A program made the translations under genes and the position numbers. 64,000 bases of DNA. It comes from Pseudanabaena sp. PCC 6802 (GTDB lineage Bacteria; Cyanobacteriota; Cyanobacteriia; Pseudanabaenales; Pseudanabaenaceae). The notes under the pieces are model-generated. The model made no database searches and was not told the DNA's origin. It saw nothing but the letters and a program-made list of their open reading frames with translations. Of this stretch, positions 36,601 to 44,575 are shown one piece after another. The stretch lies in the NCBI RefSeq assembly GCF_000332175.1, contig NZ_KB235914.1, forward strand, positions 131,966 to 195,965, in the 5' to 3' direction. Each line of letters starts with the position of its first letter. The first letter of the stretch is position 1.

Positions 36601-38502
36601 TTCTTTTAGCAACTCTCGATTGCCATCACCTTTTTGCCAGCGTTGATAGAGTTTAAGATAAAGTTCACTTAGAGTAAAAGAAAGTAAAGAAAGATGATCT
36701 CTAGCATCATCAATAATTAGATCGATTAAACTGGGAGATTCAAAGTAAATTTCCTTTTCCCTAGCTGATTCTTCAATTGCTTCTCTTAATTCTTCTTTAG
36801 ACATGGGACTAATGTCAAATATTACATTGCTCCTCCAATATTTAAAATTACGAAAATACACTTCAAAGTCAGATCGAAGGGTAACGAGAAGATGGAAAGA
36901 ATGAGAATTTTTCAGGGCAATTTCCAATGAATTTAAGTATATATCTCTTGCTTCTGAATTTCCTTGGTTTCTAGTGTATATTTCCTCCATTTGATCGATA
37001 ATTAATAGAAGCTTTTTTTCTCCTCCAGTGCGTTGAGTCCAGCTTTGAATTCCTTTTGATAAAAACTCCTTGCTTTTCGATAAATTACTGCTTATTTCAT
37101 CTAAATTTTTTTTCGCCCTATCATAAAGCTTTGATAACTTCTCTTGCTCTTCTGGGTAATTAGCTAATAAACTTTCTAGCTGCTCATAATAGTCTAAGAT
37201 TAATAATAACTGAGACTCTGGCACGGACTTGCCATTATTATTCCAAGTATCAATAAGCAGTGGTTTGACATTTTCAGGATTAGACTTAAGAAGTTTATCT
37301 AAGTCAGTTAATGCTCTAACATCCGTTATCAATGTTGGATTAGTAGCAGGTAAAAAAGCCCTCGCTAAGGAAGCAAAAGGATCGCTACCGGGACTGATAG
37401 GGTGAAGAATATACCATGCTTTATCGTCACGAAGTTTCGGCAATAACCCAGCCTTCACTAAACTAGATTTACCAGAGCCTGCAGAACCAACAACAAGTGT
37501 AAGGTTAGTTGCCTCTTGGGGTTGCTTAGGATTAAGGCGTTCTAGTAGCTTTTGAGTTAGAGACTCTCTGCCAAAGAAACAGTTAGCATGTCTTTCCTCA
37601 TAGGGTTCTAAACCCCGATAAGGATTATTTTCTGGGTCTAGTTTTGGCGCATTTTTTAGTTTATTCTTACTAAAATCTTGAGTAACAAATATGAATTTCC
37701 CTTTATCATATTTTTTGTCAAACGGAAATAAATCTGGATGTTGATTTGACTTGTTTAATTCATTGCTGACATATAAACAAAGTTCGTCAGATGTAATGAT
37801 TTTATCTCCTGTATAGTCAGCCTTTGGATGCTCGGGATTTAAGCCATCGAGGAGTGCTTTAGCAAAAGGTGAGTGTTCTAATGTTCCATCGGATGCTTCT
37901 TCATCGTGTGCCACAGCAGTCATAATCTCCCACGATGGGTACTGGACAAAATGCTGATAACCCTCTTGGGTAATTGGAAGAGATTTCCTTGTAACTTTTC
38001 TAGTTTCCCAACGAAAAGCCCCAGCATGACAGCAATCTAGAATAATTAGTAGATCGTGGATCCGAGACTGTTGTTTTTCTAGACTCTTTTCCGCATTTTC
38101 TAGTTCTTGTTTTAGTTTTTCCATCGCCAGATAGCTAGTTTCATCATCAATTTTCGCATCTATAGGAATTAAAAATCCTTTAGGCCCCTTGACATCTTTG
38201 CTAAAAGATAGTCCATGCCCAGCAAAGTAGAAGAGGAGGCAATTAGGCATCTCAAGTGAGAGATGGTTAGGCAAATTTTCTAAAGTGGCTTTGATATTAT
38301 CTAGCGTAGGTCGTTTGTTTTCGGCGTGCCCATCACCGTCAATCAGCCTGATAACTTTGTATTGGTAACTCTTTTCTAAGATCTCAGCGATCTTTACTGC
38401 ATCTCTACTGGCATTTTTGAGTGGATGAAATTTTTGTTGGTTTTCATAATTATCAATGCCAATAACTATCGCTAAATTGTAAAATTTACTCGCATCCATC
38501 AT
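33670..38502 (-). CDS. Caspase-like protease fused to STAND NTPase, membrane helix and WD40 propeller
   Basis: A 1,610-residue protein. Residues 1-280 are a caspase (peptidase C14) domain with the catalytic dyad in FAGHG (H96) and DCCHAG (C158). Residues about 295-790 are a STAND-type NTPase opening with NNPYRGLEPY and FFGRE, P-loop GSAGSGKS (339-346) and Walker B region LLLIIDQMEE. One membrane helix (LFIFILLVTGWWAFV) follows, then about 650 residues of WD40 repeats. AAGGAG precedes the ATG. The architecture resembles NLR-like immune or death-effector proteins: propeller as sensor, NTPase as switch, caspase as output. Base composition is visibly more AT-rich than the flanks. It is last in an operon behind another caspase and a lipase. 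Confidence 0.9.
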   Translation of the reverse strand: MMDASKFYNLAIVIGIDNYENQQKFHPLKNASRDAVKIAEILEKSYQYKVIRLIDGDGHAENKRPTLDNIKATLENLPNHLSLEMPNCLLFYFAGHGLSFSKDVKGPKGFLIPIDAKIDDETSYLAMEKLKQELENAEKSLEKQQSRIHDLLIILDCCHAGAFRWETRKVTRKSLPITQEGYQHFVQYPSWEIMTAVAHDEEASDGTLEHSPFAKALLDGLNPEHPKADYTGDKIITSDELCLYVSNELNKSNQHPDLFPFDKKYDKGKFIFVTQDFSKNKLKNAPKLDPENNPYRGLEPYEERHANCFFGRESLTQKLLERLNPKQPQEATNLTLVVGSAGSGKSSLVKAGLLPKLRDDKAWYILHPISPGSDPFASLARAFLPATNPTLITDVRALTDLDKLLKSNPENVKPLLIDTWNNNGKSVPESQLLLILDYYEQLESLLANYPEEQEKLSKLYDRAKKNLDEISSNLSKSKEFLSKGIQSWTQRTGGEKKLLLIIDQMEEIYTRNQGNSEARDIYLNSLEIALKNSHSFHLLVTLRSDFEVYFRNFKYWRSNVIFDISPMSKEELREAIEESAREKEIYFESPSLIDLIIDDARDHLSLLSFTLSELYLKLYQRWQKGDGNRELLKEDYQAIGGVSGALAAKADKVCQSFDEPLKQALKWVLLRMVSLEQLTRKRVYADELDYSSDRENKQKDDVLEELIEANLLLEGQKEDRVFYEIAHDSLIREWQTFRDWIKKDRDAISLQGQLAEAANTWKNGEGALWAEDTRLDRANKLRKEQPYWLNKVESKFIQESIKERIFGRIKLWGAGCLFIFILLVTGWWAFVKTSESEISAKITLAESQLLSGKKWEALKTSVNASLSLKNNKLIFNNDLKNRVAGILQKSLYQVQEKNVFQAHQFNVFTIIFLPDSEDKLITTGYDGKVKLWSLNGWGLNELFSLDLEKTHDANQLISSAYDPKKHYLVTGDATGNLFILELTDKNSKLEYRRKIPQDQEKPIKDISFNSDRTLFATAGDDGSIRVWNLKGELVHEAPKAHGINKEKTENNKEETANKIRGVFINDGNKDFLVSVGEDKYLRLWALIQEKKLVEHVSCELPKELKNSVVKVSHDGKQIAITLANNLIVIDLKTLQRCPNFSKLPVLEHRNVNNIQFSPNDNFMITMGNNQLFVWEKNREKWENKRKFNSLQEFGIHGADFSRNARKIASVSGDGTIRLWSLEDLPRYEEVLSKDNADIKNQLGKYNKKLKAQNKDPLDKLPETLFRDTSFSQTNNGQLLFGTTGGFGIIKLFQIANNQIKPITVGSSKTDETIYSLSFSPDGKQLATAVGEDARVLLWDLQAMQRNEPIPYKELIKPLEPLQKNKNKDRDSDREFRSVAFNRDGSSLAAAQRDGTVYVWHRHPSGELDLDNVRSFQVPGGKLWRLKFSPTNSNHLVITQENKTVTLWDVTAIRQPIAECKGHQMYVEGADFNPAGNRLVTSDAGGNVIIWEILKNPDFTPYPYQCQSLPGFPIIGKNGDSYDVHFSPDGEKIAVADSDGKVRFWDLQGKRLEEFKVGDEPVISISFTPDGKYLFTASADGIFRWRLYSFAELLEQACEYLQNSRLEGCKQ

Positions 38503-38599
38503 AATTCTCCTTTATTTTCCTGATTTTTGATTTCCAGAAAGTTAGTTACTTTGAGATAGGAAAATTATCAAATTACAGAACAATCCCTAAAATTAATGG

Positions 38600-40636
38600 T
38601 TATTGGAAACTAAATTCAATGGTTTTAGTCATCCAATCCGCATTAGGAGTCAGCTTGCGCGTTACAGAACGACTTGTCTTGGGCGGGTCAATATCTCCAA
38701 TTTGCTCAATCAACTGATTGAGTGTCGCTGTTGTATCTCCTTTAGTTATGGATTTTGTAGGGAGTTCCTCATCCAAGGAAGGTAATGTTAACCAGTTAAA
38801 ATTAGCTATACCTTTTGTGGCAAATAGCTTGATTTTTTCTGTTTTATCTTGATAATATTTGCCTTGAGGACTATCAAATTGTGCGAGTTCTTCTAAAATT
38901 TGTCCTCCATCGAGCGCGTAATAATTTACATGTAGGCCTTGAATATCAAACTGGCTAATTGCCCAAGTAGTCTCTAGATCCAGAATGGCAATATTGAGAG
39001 GCTGATTACCTATATTCTTAATACGAAGCCAAATATCACCTGACCTTAATTTAATGTTTTTAGGATCGGGAAATGATTGCTTCTTTTCATCAAGTAATTC
39101 AAACTCAACTGGTATCTTTGACTCGGGATTATCGAGAGCTTCAACAGATTGATATTTCGCTAAATGTACTAAGCGTTTAACTACCTTGGCAGGGGCGTCA
39201 GGATCGTCAATGCTTAACGCAGGAGTTAAATTTGTGATAGGAGTCAAGCGAGAAATTTCGTACTCTCCCGCTCTCCCAACACTAACTTGGTAATGTCCCT
39301 CTTCATTACCTTGTACTTCTGTCACCCAACCGTTACCCTGTATCGCCTCCCGCACTTTATCTAAGGCTACTGCCTGTTTGTCAGCTAACTTCTGTGGCAA
39401 TTGATATTCCTTGTTTCCCACTTCTTTAAGATGCAAACGGACTCGATGTTTGAGATCGACTGGGGCAGATTCTATCACCGCAGGTAATCCCGGCTCAATC
39501 TTCTCGATTGCTGCTGAAATCCCGCTTTCTTCAACCGATAAGATTGTTGCAGTAGCTGTAGAAGCTTGCAAATCGGTAATCTCAACTATAGCAAGGCGTT
39601 TCTGCCTATCGGTCAAGTCACTCCCCACAGAATAAAGGGCAAATCGCGTTCCTCGGCTCAATCCTTGCGCTAATCCCCCATCTAGTGTTACTTTTCCTGG
39701 AGCAGTTTCAATAACAGTCAGAGCATATTGCACTGCTTTGATTTCGCTACCAAATACCTGGCGATCTCCTTCCCCTAACAGCATGGGTAATTGATTGGGG
39801 AATTTGCTTTGGATCTGACCTTTCACGCGATCGTACAGAGCTTGATAGGTTAACCCAGTAGGTACAGCGTTAAGCGTATCGATTGTCCAGTAAGTCAATG
39901 CCCCATTGCGATCTCTTCCATCAAATGCCGATTCATAGGCATACTCAGACGGGCGGCAAGCTCCCAAGAAAACATAGTTTCTCTGGTTCGGCAACCATCC
40001 TTCGTTTTTGTTGTTTTGGGTCAGAGTCAGCCAATTTTGCACTAATATACTTCGTTCAGCAACTAAACTATCTTGTGGCCTAGTGTCTATATCTATCTTT
40101 CCATCTTCATTTCCCCGAATCTGAGCGTCGCCTCGTGTAGCTCCCCCCGAATGACAGCTATCAAAGATAACTGTCACGATTAACCCTTTATCGGTCATTC
40201 GTTTCAGGAGTGTAGTCATTTCCACATCCCGCAGATAATAACCATCATTACCCACATCCATCGGCACTAAGCCTTCATCAAACTGTCCCTCGCCCTTCAA
40301 GTCAGGGAAAATTGTTTTTACCCGTCCACCATGCCCTGAATAATGAATATAGACAAGATCCTTTTCTTTTGCCGTTTCAGTGATGCTGTTAAAAGCATTA
40401 ACAATATTTTGATAGGTTGGGGGCATTTCCTTACGTTCCGCCCTGACATCCGCCAAAGAATTGGTATTCGGCAAAGGCGAGGTCAACCGAGTAATCTGTT
40501 TAGAAGGAATTTGCAGAGATGTTTCAAGATAATGTGCTACTTTATCAATATCTCGCACAGCTCCTTGTAGGCTTTTGTAGTAGGGGTTGGGTTCGTAATA
40601 ATTGATGCCGATTAGTAAAGCGTAGAAGTCAGACAT
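38600..40636 (-). CDS. Caspase-like (metacaspase-type) protease with C-terminal beta-rich region
   Basis: 678 residues. The N-terminal 290 residues form a caspase domain: YALLIGINYY, catalytic histidine in YSGHGG (H102) and cysteine in FDSCHSGG (C161). From about residue 300 there is a repeat of beta-rich segments without known catalytic motif, including a DUF4384-like passage near residue 545 (IWLRIKNIGNQPLNIAILDL). GGAGAG lies before the ATG. It follows the lipase gene by 6 bases and precedes the large caspase gene by 97, so the three should be co-transcribed. Confidence 0.9.
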   Translation of the reverse strand: MSDFYALLIGINYYEPNPYYKSLQGAVRDIDKVAHYLETSLQIPSKQITRLTSPLPNTNSLADVRAERKEMPPTYQNIVNAFNSITETAKEKDLVYIHYSGHGGRVKTIFPDLKGEGQFDEGLVPMDVGNDGYYLRDVEMTTLLKRMTDKGLIVTVIFDSCHSGGATRGDAQIRGNEDGKIDIDTRPQDSLVAERSILVQNWLTLTQNNKNEGWLPNQRNYVFLGACRPSEYAYESAFDGRDRNGALTYWTIDTLNAVPTGLTYQALYDRVKGQIQSKFPNQLPMLLGEGDRQVFGSEIKAVQYALTVIETAPGKVTLDGGLAQGLSRGTRFALYSVGSDLTDRQKRLAIVEITDLQASTATATILSVEESGISAAIEKIEPGLPAVIESAPVDLKHRVRLHLKEVGNKEYQLPQKLADKQAVALDKVREAIQGNGWVTEVQGNEEGHYQVSVGRAGEYEISRLTPITNLTPALSIDDPDAPAKVVKRLVHLAKYQSVEALDNPESKIPVEFELLDEKKQSFPDPKNIKLRSGDIWLRIKNIGNQPLNIAILDLETTWAISQFDIQGLHVNYYALDGGQILEELAQFDSPQGKYYQDKTEKIKLFATKGIANFNWLTLPSLDEELPTKSITKGDTTATLNQLIEQIGDIDPPKTSRSVTRKLTPNADWMTKTIEFSFQ

Positions 40637-40642
40637 AATTGT

Positions 40643-42163
40643 CTACTCTCCTAAGTCTGCAACTTCAAAAAGATTGTGGACGGGGCTAGGGGCATCTTCG
40701 CTGTTATTATCGGTTTGCACCTTCACCTGATATATTCCTGCCTCCAAGTTATCTGCTGTCATTACCAAATTTCCATTTTCGGCAGTAAAGTTCCGAACGT
40801 TCGTAGGGCGTTCATGAGAAACACAGGTAATCTCAGCCGTGATGGAGTTAAATGCAGTACTTTCCGCCACTTTTGCCCGCATGGTAATGGGCTCATTCAC
40901 CAGGTATAGATCGTCAAGCGATAAACCAATGCCTTTCAGCCCACGGATTCCTCCTCTTGTCACGATTTCAAGAGAGCCTCGAACATCATCCAGAGAAGCC
41001 GTTTGCGCTGTTTGAATGCCTTTGAGCAAATTCAGTAAAACGTTTGGTTGGTTTTGCAAAGCTCCGTGACTCTCGGCAATATAATCAACAATGGCAAGAG
41101 CCTCCAGATCTCTCATCTGAACGGGGGTAGCCGAAACTTGGGGAACCGTGCCATCCCCATCACTGAGATGGGAGCGATCGCTCAACCAAGAGGGTAAAAC
41201 TTCACTGACAGTAATTACTCCGTCTACCAATTCAGCCGATTGTAGAGTTGGTTGCTGTACCCCAACGATCGGACAAGTAACAAATGAGTTGCGATATGTT
41301 AAATTCTCTTTATTAGCGTCCGCAGCATTGTCAATCTCGTCATAAAACTTTAGAGCATCTGCTGCTTTTGTGCGATCGATATTAGGAAGGTCATTTGGAG
41401 ATTCACCGATGCGATAAAAGTCATTGCCAATTTTAAGGGCTTTATATCTGGGAAGCAACTGATAAATAGAAGTCAGCGAAGGAATAACTTCCTTCAGCTT
41501 CATCACATTAATTAGATCGATGCCACCTTTTTTAAATCCATTGGCAAGGATATTAACCGCATTTAACGAGCCGCGATAAGGAGTCCCGAAGGTAAATAAC
41601 GCTTTGCATTCCTGCCATCCCCCCAATACCTCTAGGTAATAACGAGAGATTAAACCTCCCATACTGTGCGCCAAAAGAATTACCTTGGCATCATTATGGC
41701 CACTATACTCACGCCATCGTTTTAATCTTTTATCTAATAGGCTTTTCAGGATATGTGCATTAGCACGATTATCCCGTCGCCAGTCGTAGGGGAAATGATA
41801 AAAATTAGCTGCTTTATCCTCCAGATCGTCGTAGATATTCCCCTCAATTACCTCGAAGTTCTTGGTAATTTGATCGGAAGTCCTATTGTAACCATCAACA
41901 ATCTTCCAAAATCCTCCAAATCCAGGAATCATGTAAGTATCTGAAATCAAACGAGTTGGTTTAATCCCATCTCCTATATCTCCGCCATTGGGGTCATCTC
42001 CCTCTAGTTTCAAGTCCTTTAGCCTGTTACCTAAACTTTTTACGATCTGCCACATTACTTGGCCAGATACATTCCAAAGGTCTGTACCATCTTTTTGCAA
42101 AACACTACCCATGATGCCAGGAAGAATGACGATTATGTCCTTAAGTGGGGTTTTAACTGCCAT
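40643..42163 (-). CDS. LCAT-like alpha/beta hydrolase (putative phospholipase/acyltransferase)
   Basis: About 506 residues from the ATG at 42163 (GGAGA 11 bases upstream; the open frame begins 37 codons earlier but without support). The oxyanion region is LPGIMGS, the nucleophile elbow AHSMGGLISRYY (serine near 167), followed by FTFGTPYRGSLNAVN, the acid in DGDGTVPQ and a histidine in ESHGAL. These match the lecithin:cholesterol acyltransferase fold. The C-terminal 120 residues look like an Ig-type beta domain. It heads the operon with two caspases; membrane-lipid attack as an effector is an inference. Confidence 0.85.
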   Translation of the reverse strand: MAVKTPLKDIIVILPGIMGSVLQKDGTDLWNVSGQVMWQIVKSLGNRLKDLKLEGDDPNGGDIGDGIKPTRLISDTYMIPGFGGFWKIVDGYNRTSDQITKNFEVIEGNIYDDLEDKAANFYHFPYDWRRDNRANAHILKSLLDKRLKRWREYSGHNDAKVILLAHSMGGLISRYYLEVLGGWQECKALFTFGTPYRGSLNAVNILANGFKKGGIDLINVMKLKEVIPSLTSIYQLLPRYKALKIGNDFYRIGESPNDLPNIDRTKAADALKFYDEIDNAADANKENLTYRNSFVTCPIVGVQQPTLQSAELVDGVITVSEVLPSWLSDRSHLSDGDGTVPQVSATPVQMRDLEALAIVDYIAESHGALQNQPNVLLNLLKGIQTAQTASLDDVRGSLEIVTRGGIRGLKGIGLSLDDLYLVNEPITMRAKVAESTAFNSITAEITCVSHERPTNVRNFTAENGNLVMTADNLEAGIYQVKVQTDNNSEDAPSPVHNLFEVADLGE

Positions 42164-42594
42164 AACTGAAACATCTCCAACAAAGGTAAGGATATTGAGA
42201 AAAAAGTCTTCAAATTCAAAAATCCGACCATCACCAATAACTTCTTTCTTATCGCAGAGAAGAATTGGCAGCATGTATTAAACAGCAACACCCTACATGT
42301 CCTCATAGATTTCCAAACAAATCTCGGACAAAACGCAACTAGATGCCAGTAAGATTTGATACATTTCGTGTGAGTATAGACACACCCCCTTATTCGTTCC
42401 AAACTACTTCTAGTTATGAAAACCTAGACACCTATTTAGAGGCAAGATATCCACCCTTCAATACTGCTTTTGAGACTTCTAATTATTCTGCAAAAAATAT
42501 CTGTTTCTTCCCCATGTAAACCTTATCGAAACTATATTTTATGATAGTAGTTTACGATAAGAACTGTATAAATCACTAGAATGTCTAAATAACT
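42164..42594. other. AT-rich region upstream of the lipase-caspase operon
   Basis: Roughly 430 bases with no recognisable gene. It should hold the operon promoter; TATTTTATGATAGTAG near 42534 is AT-rich but I cannot define a promoter. No repeat of the R family is present here. Confidence 0.4.
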
Positions 42595-42810
42595 TTACAT
42601 TGGTTGCTGCCTAAGTACCCACGGTTCGGGGATCTTCATCAATCTCACAACCGTTGCAGCAATCTCGCTGTAGTCTACCTCAAACTCGCGGAAAATCTCT
42701 GTAATTGTTTGTAGTATGATTCCGTTGCTGCTTTGCCTATGAATCATACCGCTATTTCGCTCAGGTTGACTGTTCTGACTCCAAATAAGGAAATTAGATA
42801 ATGTTGCCAC
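42595..42810 (-). pseudogene. Possible IS4-type transposase fragment
   Basis: The 71-codon frame contains FREFEVDYSEIAATVVRLMKIPEPWVL, a stretch that recalls the segment before the first catalytic aspartate of IS4-family transposases (normally followed by SIDRTEW). Here it ends after LRQQPM, so the catalytic part is missing. It could be the scar of an insertion sequence inside the island, next to the tRNA. Identification is from memory of the family and is weak. Confidence 0.3.
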
Positions 42811-43049
42811 AAATGCTAATCTGGCTCTATACCATCCGTAACGATTCTCTGAGTAGGATAATTGCTTTCATGGGGTTTCTGCGTTATGTGCTTATTTTCA
42901 TGAAACTCCCTTCCTTCATACTTTGTAACTTTATTGTCCTGTACTTATCCAAAAACATAGCAAAACGTGACACCCTTATTGACAAAGGCGACACCAATGG
43001 TTGGTATCAATAAGCGATACAAGCATAACTGAGAGCAGGTTTTGGGATA
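42811..43049. other. Gap between the transposase scar and tRNA-Ala
   Basis: About 240 bases. A short plus-strand frame (42801-43013) is open but its product has no family character. I see no other feature. Confidence 0.35.
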
Positions 43050-43122
43050 TGGAGGATAGGGAACTCGAATCCCTGGCCTCTGCGGTGCGATCGCAGCGCT
43101 CTACCAACTGAGCTAATCCCCC
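43050..43122 (-). tRNA. tRNA-Ala (anticodon CGC)
   Basis: On the minus strand the 73 bases fold fully: acceptor GGGGGAT / ATCCTCC, D arm GCTC-AGTTGGTA-GAGC, anticodon stem CTGCG / CGCAG with loop ATCGCAC (anticodon CGC, reading GCG), variable AGGCC, T arm AGGGA-TTCGAGT-TCCCT. The acceptor carries the G3-U70 pair that identifies alanine tRNAs. CCA is not encoded. Its 3' 42 bases are duplicated at 33304, which marks it as a probable integration target. Confidence 0.95.
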
Positions 43123-43236
43123 AAGTGGGTGCTTCACCACATTACGCGGCAATGGGAAGCAGTGTCAATATGTTTTAATGCCCGCCAGGATACAGGAGAG
43201 TTGTATGCTTAACTGGATTGCTGTTGAAATATTTGC

Positions 43237-43875
43237 ATGGCTAGAGATCGCGAACCCAGAGTCAGTTTACTGCTATATCACCTGTTCAAGTGGTCGGTGG
43301 TCAGTCCCGTCCTGCATGTATGCTTTCGCGGTCGCATCTATGGTGCGGAAAATGTACCAAAAACTGGCGCGATCGTAGTCGTTAGCAACCATGCTAGCGA
43401 TTTCGATCCCCCCATTGTTTCTAACTGCGTAGGACGACCCGTGGCATTTATGGCAAAGGAAGAGTTGTTTGCCATACCCGTACTCAGTCAGGCAATTAGT
43501 TTGTACGGAGCCTATCCTGTCAAGCGGGGATCTGGCGATCGCGGTGCGATTCGAGCTGCGATCGCGTCGCTAGAGAATGGATGGGCGACAGGGGTATTTT
43601 TACAGGGGACGCGGACTGCGGACGGACGCATCAGCGATCCCAAGCTAGGTGCGGCTTTAATTGCCGCTAAAACTAATGCGCCACTGTTACCAGTGAGTTT
43701 ATGGGGCACTCAAGCCATCTTGCCCAAAGGCGCTAAGTTTCCCCATTGCTACCCTGTAACCATTAGGATTGGGCAGGTTATTCCACCGCCGGAAAATAGC
43801 GATCGCGCTACCCTGGAAGCCCTAACCGCAAAATGCGCGGCTGAGATTAACGCGCTCCACGATCTGGGTCGCTGA
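43237..43875 (+). CDS. plsC: 1-acyl-sn-glycerol-3-phosphate acyltransferase-like protein
   Basis: 212 residues of the PlsC family that acylate lysophosphatidate to phosphatidate at the membrane. The H-x4-D motif is NHASDFD (H52, D57), followed by FMAKEELFAIPVLSQ, the GxxPVKRG-type motif YPVKRGSGDRGAIR and FLQGTRTADG, where the usual FPEGTR is altered to LQGTR. The final NAPLLPVSLWG fits too. The ATG at 43237 gives the family N-terminus; it lies 115 bases from the tRNA gene. Confidence 0.9.
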   Translation: MARDREPRVSLLLYHLFKWSVVSPVLHVCFRGRIYGAENVPKTGAIVVVSNHASDFDPPIVSNCVGRPVAFMAKEELFAIPVLSQAISLYGAYPVKRGSGDRGAIRAAIASLENGWATGVFLQGTRTADGRISDPKLGAALIAAKTNAPLLPVSLWGTQAILPKGAKFPHCYPVTIRIGQVIPPPENSDRATLEALTAKCAAEINALHDLGR

Positions 43876-43904
43876 TTGCCCAATCTGTTGAGGGCAGAGA
43901 CATA

Positions 43905-43928
43905 GGGCAGGCACGGAGGCACTGCCCC
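43905..43928. repeat. GGGGCAG hairpin repeat, copy C
   Basis: The same hairpin as at 5842 and 9226, in reverse orientation (GGGCAGGCACGGAGGCACTGCCCC followed by TACAATTATT). It lies between convergent plsC and the CAAD gene and might act as a two-way transcription stop. Confidence 0.6.
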
Positions 43929-43972
43929 TACAATTATTGGGTACGTTTTCGTGCGGAAATCGCCTTAGCAGG

Positions 43973-44473
43973 CTAACTATCGCCGAGGATTTTTGACTTA
44001 AATCCCTTTACACTGTCTACCAACTCCTGACGACTCTTGGCAAAAATTAGGTAGCGGTACACAAACCAGATCGTGTAGCCAAGTCCCACCAACTTCAGTA
44101 CTGGCTCTAATAAAGGCAGACTGTCGATAAAGTTGAGAACTTTGGTAGCCAGAATAACTAAGGGAATAGAGGCTAATACAATTACCCCAATCAGCACAAA
44201 GGGCTTTTGTTCGCCACTAAAGCTAGTTTGCAACTGTTTGAGTAACTTATTGGCAAAGTCTTTAGCTTGTTGGGCAATTTGCTCGGAGGCACTAGCACCT
44301 GGCTCCGCCGACGGAGTAGCAGATGCACTGGCTTCCGTCCCTTCAGTTTCAATAGCTACTGGTGCAGTTGTGGCCTGGTCAGCCTCTACTGTTTCAGGTG
44401 AAGTAGTAGGAGCCTTGGGTTCCTGCTCCACCTTAGCTTCAGGGCTATTCGATACTTCATCGTTTGCATTCAT
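43973..44473 (-). CDS. CAAD-domain (CURT1-like) thylakoid membrane protein
   Basis: 166 residues. The first 75 are acidic and disordered (repeated E, A, T, P). The rest is the CAAD/CURT1 domain: an amphipathic helix, two membrane helices (FVLIGVIVLASIPLVILA and LVGLGYTIWFVYRYL) and a final helix AKSRQELVDSVKGFKSKIL. This domain bends thylakoid membranes in CURT1 proteins and is also found appended to some aminoacyl-tRNA synthetases in cyanobacteria. The gene marks the host as a cyanobacterium. Confidence 0.92.
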   Translation of the reverse strand: MNANDEVSNSPEAKVEQEPKAPTTSPETVEADQATTAPVAIETEGTEASASATPSAEPGASASEQIAQQAKDFANKLLKQLQTSFSGEQKPFVLIGVIVLASIPLVILATKVLNFIDSLPLLEPVLKLVGLGYTIWFVYRYLIFAKSRQELVDSVKGFKSKILGDS

Positions 44474-44537
44474 GGCTTCGCGCTCACACTCAATATTATG
44501 TTTGGCAAATTCATTCTAGTAGTTTTTATAGACCTGT

Positions 44538-44572
44538 AAAGGCGATCGCACTAGTGGAGAGCGATCGCCTTT
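44538..44572. terminator. HIP1-containing hairpin AAAGGCGATCGC / GCGATCGCCTTT
   Basis: A perfect 12-bp stem with an 11-base loop made from two HIP1 octamers. Before the insertion sequence entered, it stood just beyond the IS110-like gene and ahead of the CAAD promoter, so it is a plausible terminator in either direction. The insertion sequence target duplication overlaps its right foot. Confidence 0.6.
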
Positions 44573-44575
44573 ATA

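Noticed and set aside
42801-43013. Open frame of 70 codons beside the tRNA
   Set aside because: No family pattern, AT-rich, and overlaps the opposite-strand transposase scar; not called.
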